A stretch of 9,964 nt of DNA from Bacteroidota bacterium (GTDB lineage Bacteria; Zhuqueibacterota; Zhuqueibacteria; Zhuqueibacterales; Geothermadaptataceae), in contig DRLW01000145.1 of assembly GCA_011375275.1 (NCBI GenBank), forward strand, positions 1 through 9,964, read 5' to 3'. The number at the start of each line of letters is the position of its first letter. Positions within the stretch are counted from its first letter, which is position 1. Under the pieces are notes generated by a model, which was given only the letters and a program-made list of their open reading frames with translations, made no database searches and was not told where the DNA came from. A program made the position numbers and the translations under genes. Positions 6,569 to 9,964 of the stretch are shown here, in pieces.

Positions 6569-6612
6569 AAAAAAAAGGGCCAGAGCAGGCGAAAAAAAGC
6601 CTGACCTGACCC
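6569..6612 (-). terminator. Rho-independent terminator of the PorV/PorQ-family gene
   Basis: Read leftward, GGGTCAGGTCAGGC (6612-6599) pairs with GCCTGCTCTGGCCC (6590-6577) over 14 positions with one T-C mismatch and two G-U wobbles. The loop is eight bases (TTTTTTTC), and eight T residues follow (6576-6569). The stem begins 22 bp after the TAA stop at 6637-6635. The wobble pairs exist only in the leftward transcript and become C-A mismatches on the other strand, so it serves the PorV-like gene. Confidence 0.93.
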
Positions 6613-6634
6613 TCAACTCTATCTCACACCGGAT

Positions 6635-7666
6635 TTAGAAACCCAAACCCAGGGTGAATACATTCGAGCTGTTGAAAACATCAAGCTGGCGCCAGGCATA
6701 ATCGATGCGCAGGTCCAAATTATTGATCGAATAATTGAAGCCTGCACCGACCGTTGCACCATAGATATACCGTTCCGAAGCTGCGGTTGCTGCATTATAA
6801 CCGAAGCGGATGAACAGCATATTATCGTAGGCGTATTCCAACCCGAGAGAGGCAACATCATCGCTGAAGTTGTTGTCCTGGTACATGGTTGAAATATCCA
6901 GCTTGCTTTTTTCATCGATATCATACACGTAGCTGACACCCATCTCCAGCGTAGCCGGCAGCTCATCTGTTTGTGCTACGAGCTGATACTGAGTGGATGG
7001 CCGGTCATCTCCCTCGCGGTCAGCAGGGGCAAGCAGACCGGTTCCGCCATACTGCATCGCCGGACCGACATGCTTGATGGCCACACCAAGCGCCAGGCCT
7101 TTGAGCCGGTCCACACCGCGATACTGCACACCGAAGTCGAAGGCAACGGTTGAGGCGTTAGCCCGATCCAATGTTTCGGTGACAAGGTAGGTCGTGGCGC
7201 CGACAGAAACACGATCACTGAGAGCTTTGGCATAGGTCAATCCAACCGTAACGAACTGGGGCGCAAAGATAGCACCAGTACCGTCAGGGGCATCAACCGT
7301 GGTGATGGGAATATCACCGATGTCGAGGGATTTGACCGAGAAGCCGAGGGAACCAAAACCACCGAAATTTGCAGATACGGCAACATAGTTCACGTTTATA
7401 TCTGCAAAATACTTCATGCTGGAAAACATGGCGTCAGCATTTTCACTGCTTATCGCCAGGCCAGCCGGGTTGTAATAGATCGCATCAACACCGCTGACGG
7501 TTGCCAGGGGGGCGCTACCCATAGCCATATAGCGCGCACCCACAGGAATCAACAATTCCGATGCAGCGTTGGTGCCTGTTCGGTTCTCCTGTGCGAACCC
7601 GCTCGAACTGGCGAGCAGGAGGAACGCAAGCATGGGAACCATCAGTTTATAAAAAGCATGCTTCAT
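6635..7666 (-). CDS. PorV/PorQ-family outer-membrane beta-barrel protein
   Basis: 343 residues. The signal peptide has K2 and K7, a hydrophobic core at 9-20, and probable cleavage after SSGFA (residue 25). The mature start carries the family signature: PVGARYMAMGSA (41-52), then DAIYYNPAGLA (61-71). The rest is amphipathic beta strands with glycine and aromatic residues, ending in VFTLGLGF with the terminal Phe typical of outer-membrane barrels. These proteins share the FadL-like barrel. In characterised T9SS, PorV (LptO) takes cargo from the Sov/SprA translocon to the attachment complex, while PorQ has a less defined role. The sequence does not tell me which subfamily this is, or whether it is a paralogue with another task. 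The start is supported by AGGAG (7680-7676) nine bases before ATG 7666. It follows the T9SS cargo gene by 114 bp on the same strand and ends at an intrinsic terminator, fitting a two-gene or longer operon. Confidence 0.9.
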   Translation of the reverse strand: MKHAFYKLMVPMLAFLLLASSSGFAQENRTGTNAASELLIPVGARYMAMGSAPLATVSGVDAIYYNPAGLAISSENADAMFSSMKYFADINVNYVAVSANFGGFGSLGFSVKSLDIGDIPITTVDAPDGTGAIFAPQFVTVGLTYAKALSDRVSVGATTYLVTETLDRANASTVAFDFGVQYRGVDRLKGLALGVAIKHVGPAMQYGGTGLLAPADREGDDRPSTQYQLVAQTDELPATLEMGVSYVYDIDEKSKLDISTMYQDNNFSDDVASLGLEYAYDNMLFIRFGYNAATAASERYIYGATVGAGFNYSINNLDLRIDYAWRQLDVFNSSNVFTLGLGF

Positions 7667-7730
7667 AGTTATTAACTCCTATTTTTGCCAAATCTGAGAG
7701 ACTTCATTTCATTTTCTTTTGGTAAATCTC

Positions 7731-7763
7731 GGCATTCCACCCCATGCAGCGGGGCGCAATACC
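7731..7763 (-). promoter_or_regulatory. Intercistronic RNA hairpin between the T9SS cargo gene and the PorV-like gene
   Basis: In the leftward transcript GGTATTGCGCCCC (7763-7751) pairs with GGGGTGGAATGCC (7743-7731): 13 positions, one G-G mismatch, two G-U wobbles, loop GCTGCAT. In the opposite strand's RNA the two wobbles would be C-A mismatches, so the fold favours the leftward transcript. The next bases are GAGATTTACC, not a U-tract, so this is not a standard intrinsic terminator. It could protect the upstream message from 3' exonucleases, be a processing site, or cause partial termination to set the cargo:PorV ratio. Confidence 0.55.
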
Positions 7764-7780
7764 ATCGGCAAATTCAGAAA

Positions 7781-9964
7781 TTAGAAGTTTCTAAGGAATT
7801 GCTGTTCCTGGACAATTGCGAGTTTAACGATCTTCGTGCCGAGCGATGGCATTTCGATATTAGCGACATAAACACCACTCGCTACCGGCAGCCCGTCTTC
7901 ATTCAGCAAGTCCCATGGCAGGAACTGAGAATCATCATTCTTCTCCAGGGTCCGCACCAGGATACCAGCCAGGTTGAAGATACGGATCGTCGCTTTCTGC
8001 GGCAGGTGGCTGAATGTGACGCTGCGCTGGAACGTGCTCGGCTCGAAGCTATGCGTTCCGTAGTAGGGATTCGGGAAAGCTGTGATCAGATCGAGATCGG
8101 CTTTCTTGGCTGCTTCCGTAACCGTCGGAGCATATCCCTGTGTAGTGAACGTAAAGCTGTCAGATGGAGTATTTGGCTTGGTCGAGAAAATACGGATAAC
8201 CGAACCTGTTGCCGGCGGCTGACCGTTGCCATCAAAGTCCGCGACCAGCAGGCGGCCGATGACTTCATTAGCAGTCGGATCACTGGCAAGGGTACCATTT
8301 TCAACTGCCGTGGCATACTCCTCATACGAGGTGGCCGGATTGTACCAGTAAATCCGGTCAAAAGACGGGAAACCAAATGCGCCTTCCGGGCCGTGGTCCG
8401 GGGTATAGGCATCAGGCGTACCGCCACCTTCGTACATGATCGGAATCAGGCGATAGTCATCGCTGGGGTCATCCGGCGTGCCAACACCGATGTTCCACAG
8501 TTCAAAAGGAACTTTGGCAAAATTACCGGTAGTAAATGCCCACCAGGCCCAACTGCCTTCTTCAGTAAAACGCAGTTCGAAATCAAAGGGAACCAGAGCA
8601 TCAAAATTCGTGCGCATACCTGACTCGTCCGGCGTGGTCGTACTGAGAAAATAACGATCAGCGAAACCACCTGCGTTCAGACTGTGCCAGACGTTGTTAC
8701 CGCCAAAAGGCGCGCCGTTTCCGTCATAGTTATCCGGAGACAAAGGACCGGCTTCGTTGGCGACTTCGATAAATGCCGGGCCGCCGCTCGGTGTGCGGGC
8801 ATAGTCACTCGGAGCACCGAAAACCTTGACGGTCATACCATCGACGTTGAGGTAAGCATCGTCGCCTGTCTGGTTGGTCTGGTTGACCAGAACCGTCTCG
8901 TTTTTGGTTGTGTTGAGCAGGTCCCAAACCGGGCCGAGAGTGGTATCTTCGCGGAAGATTACTTTGTAGTCATCGCCGGTCAGCTTGGAGGGATCCGTTA
9001 CCAGCACAACGACGCTACCATCGCTGCCACCTGTGTGTTCAACACCAGGCAAGGTATCACCAACAGCTGCCTGCAGACGAACGCCAGGCTTGGGCGATTG
9101 CGGGACGACGGTTACGACGGCCGGCGGGCTTTCCAGCGTTTTGATCGCAAGGCCGGGTTCAGGATTGTAGTTATAGGCCGTCACGCCGAAATAATAGACC
9201 TGGCCGTTACGCAGCGGCTTCTGGCGAACGCGGTCAAAATCGACCATGAACGTGTGCACGAGGCCGCTGTTACGACCCAGTTGCGCCGGCAGTTCGAGAA
9301 CCAGACCGGAATTTTCATCAAAGGTTTCCTGCGCAATAACAGTCACCTCATTGACGACATCATAGGTTGCCAGTTTGATTCCCTGGCTGATGGAGGCACC
9401 AGCGCTGGGCAACTGATAGATATTGTATCCTTCAAAAACGAAACCATTGTTATTGGAGCCTTCGGTTGCTTCAACCCCAACCTGATCACTACCCCAGTTC
9501 AACAGAATTTTGCCGTCGAACTCTGTTGCCGTAAGCGGCGGAGCCGGCGGTGGTTTGGGCAGATCAAACAGGTTGTCGAAAGCAAACTGTGCAGAACGAT
9601 CGAAGAATTTCAACGCCGCGACACTGGACAGACGGTCGGAACCGAGAGCAGCGATAACCGAGACCACTGTTTCATTGGTATCGCCCACGGCCATGCTAAA
9701 AGGACCACTGGCCAGCAGTATCCTGCGGTCGCCGGGGTTGGAATCAATCCAGCCCTGGCCGGACACCGGATCTCCAGGTACGCGGAACATGGTCACTTCA
9801 CCCTCGGGAGTCGTCCAGGGTTCTGGCGGAGAGATCGGACGCGGACGGAAACCGCGCAGCAGGTTCCACCAGTGCAGCGTACCGTCATAGGTACCGAGAC
9901 TCGGATCGCTGTCTTCCTGGCCGGCAGCGAAGAAAGCAAAGGTCGTCATGGGCAAATTGCGGAA
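7781..9964 (-). CDS. Large secreted protein with C-terminal T9SS type A sorting domain (5' end outside window)
   Basis: 727 residues are visible, open through the right edge. The TTG at 9955 and ATG at 9949 are internal, since the frame continues upstream (FRNLPMTTF) and there is no signal peptide. The visible N-terminal part (to about residue 130) includes SGPFSMAVGDTNETVVSVIA (86-105), a pattern I recall from secreted FCB proteins. PPPAPPLTATEFDGKILLNW (138-157) opens a fibronectin type III-like domain, ending near VYYFGVTAYNYNPEPG. The middle is beta-rich, high in Asp, Gly and aromatics, with DFDGNG suggesting a calcium loop. The last 85 or so residues are the sorting domain: FPNPYYGT, VTFSHLP, ATIRIFNLAGILVRTL, GLPVASGVYVANIE and KIVKLAIVQ. 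It should be exported by Sec, moved through the T9SS pore and released or attached at the surface. No enzyme motif was recognised; an adhesive or structural role is possible. The PorV-like gene follows. Confidence 0.9.
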   Translation of the reverse strand, partial: FRNLPMTTFAFFAAGQEDSDPSLGTYDGTLHWWNLLRGFRPRPISPPEPWTTPEGEVTMFRVPGDPVSGQGWIDSNPGDRRILLASGPFSMAVGDTNETVVSVIAALGSDRLSSVAALKFFDRSAQFAFDNLFDLPKPPPAPPLTATEFDGKILLNWGSDQVGVEATEGSNNNGFVFEGYNIYQLPSAGASISQGIKLATYDVVNEVTVIAQETFDENSGLVLELPAQLGRNSGLVHTFMVDFDRVRQKPLRNGQVYYFGVTAYNYNPEPGLAIKTLESPPAVVTVVPQSPKPGVRLQAAVGDTLPGVEHTGGSDGSVVVLVTDPSKLTGDDYKVIFREDTTLGPVWDLLNTTKNETVLVNQTNQTGDDAYLNVDGMTVKVFGAPSDYARTPSGGPAFIEVANEAGPLSPDNYDGNGAPFGGNNVWHSLNAGGFADRYFLSTTTPDESGMRTNFDALVPFDFELRFTEEGSWAWWAFTTGNFAKVPFELWNIGVGTPDDPSDDYRLIPIMYEGGGTPDAYTPDHGPEGAFGFPSFDRIYWYNPATSYEEYATAVENGTLASDPTANEVIGRLLVADFDGNGQPPATGSVIRIFSTKPNTPSDSFTFTTQGYAPTVTEAAKKADLDLITAFPNPYYGTHSFEPSTFQRSVTFSHLPQKATIRIFNLAGILVRTLEKNDDSQFLPWDLLNEDGLPVASGVYVANIEMPSLGTKIVKLAIVQEQQFLRNF

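Noticed and set aside
7731..7763. Intrinsic terminator after the T9SS cargo gene
   Set aside because: The hairpin is good, but the bases after it are GAGATTTACC rather than a U-tract, so it is reported as a regulatory or processing hairpin.
7685..8623. 312-residue rightward open frame
   Set aside because: It lies antisense to the 3' part of the T9SS cargo gene, has no domain or export signal, and is a by-product of that gene's codon pattern.
9949..9955. TTG 9955 or ATG 9949 as the start of the T9SS cargo protein
   Set aside because: The frame stays open to the window edge, and the residues there read as mid-protein sequence with no signal peptide or Shine-Dalgarno.
1..9964. CRISPR array, defence system, prophage or insertion sequence
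   Set aside because: No regularly spaced repeats, transposase or integrase motifs, or defence-gene domains were seen; the only long repeat is a single pair 374 bp apart.

Overview
The window looks like a chromosomal segment of a Gram-negative bacterium of the FCB group (Bacteroidota, Ignavibacteriota, Calditrichota/KSB1-like lineages). Four features point there: a C-terminal type IX secretion (T9SS) sorting domain, a PorV/PorQ-family outer-membrane protein, a GWxTD-domain protein, and a TonB-dependent receptor with an N-terminal carboxypeptidase-regulatory-like domain. The exact phylum cannot be fixed from sequence reading alone. Shine-Dalgarno sequences are clear on some genes (AGGAG before the PorV-like gene, GGAG before the lipoprotein gene) and absent on others.

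Layout. Positions 1-437 (minus) hold the N-terminal 145 codons of folC (folylpolyglutamate/dihydrofolate synthase), running off the left edge. A 489-bp divergent intergenic region (438-926) separates it from a plus-strand TonB-dependent receptor (927-3413), which ends at a strong intrinsic terminator (3481-3521). Convergent to it is a minus-strand pair: a GWxTD-domain exported protein (6009-4576), then a small lipoprotein (4533-3772). Upstream of that pair is about 560 bp of non-coding DNA (6010-6568) with an imperfect 31-bp direct repeat and several palindromes. The right third is a second minus-strand unit: a large secreted protein with a T9SS sorting domain (9964-7781, 5' end outside the window), an intercistronic RNA hairpin (7731-7763), a PorV/PorQ-family outer-membrane protein (7666-6635), and an intrinsic terminator (6569-6612).

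How the genes fit together. Apart from folC, every gene encodes an exported or envelope protein. The T9SS cargo and the PorV/Q-like protein are adjacent, co-oriented, joined by a hairpin without a U-tract and closed by one terminator, so they probably form one transcription unit. PorV of characterised T9SS systems carries cargo between the translocon and the attachment complex, so a dedicated cargo-shuttle pairing is a reasonable inference. The GWxTD protein and lipoprotein form a second two-gene unit of unknown function. The TonB receptor has no SusD-like partner here. I see no CRISPR array, tRNA, rRNA, transposase, phage gene or defence system. The most unusual signals are the repeat-bearing intergenic region, the intercistronic hairpin and the uncharacterised GWxTD-lipoprotein pair.
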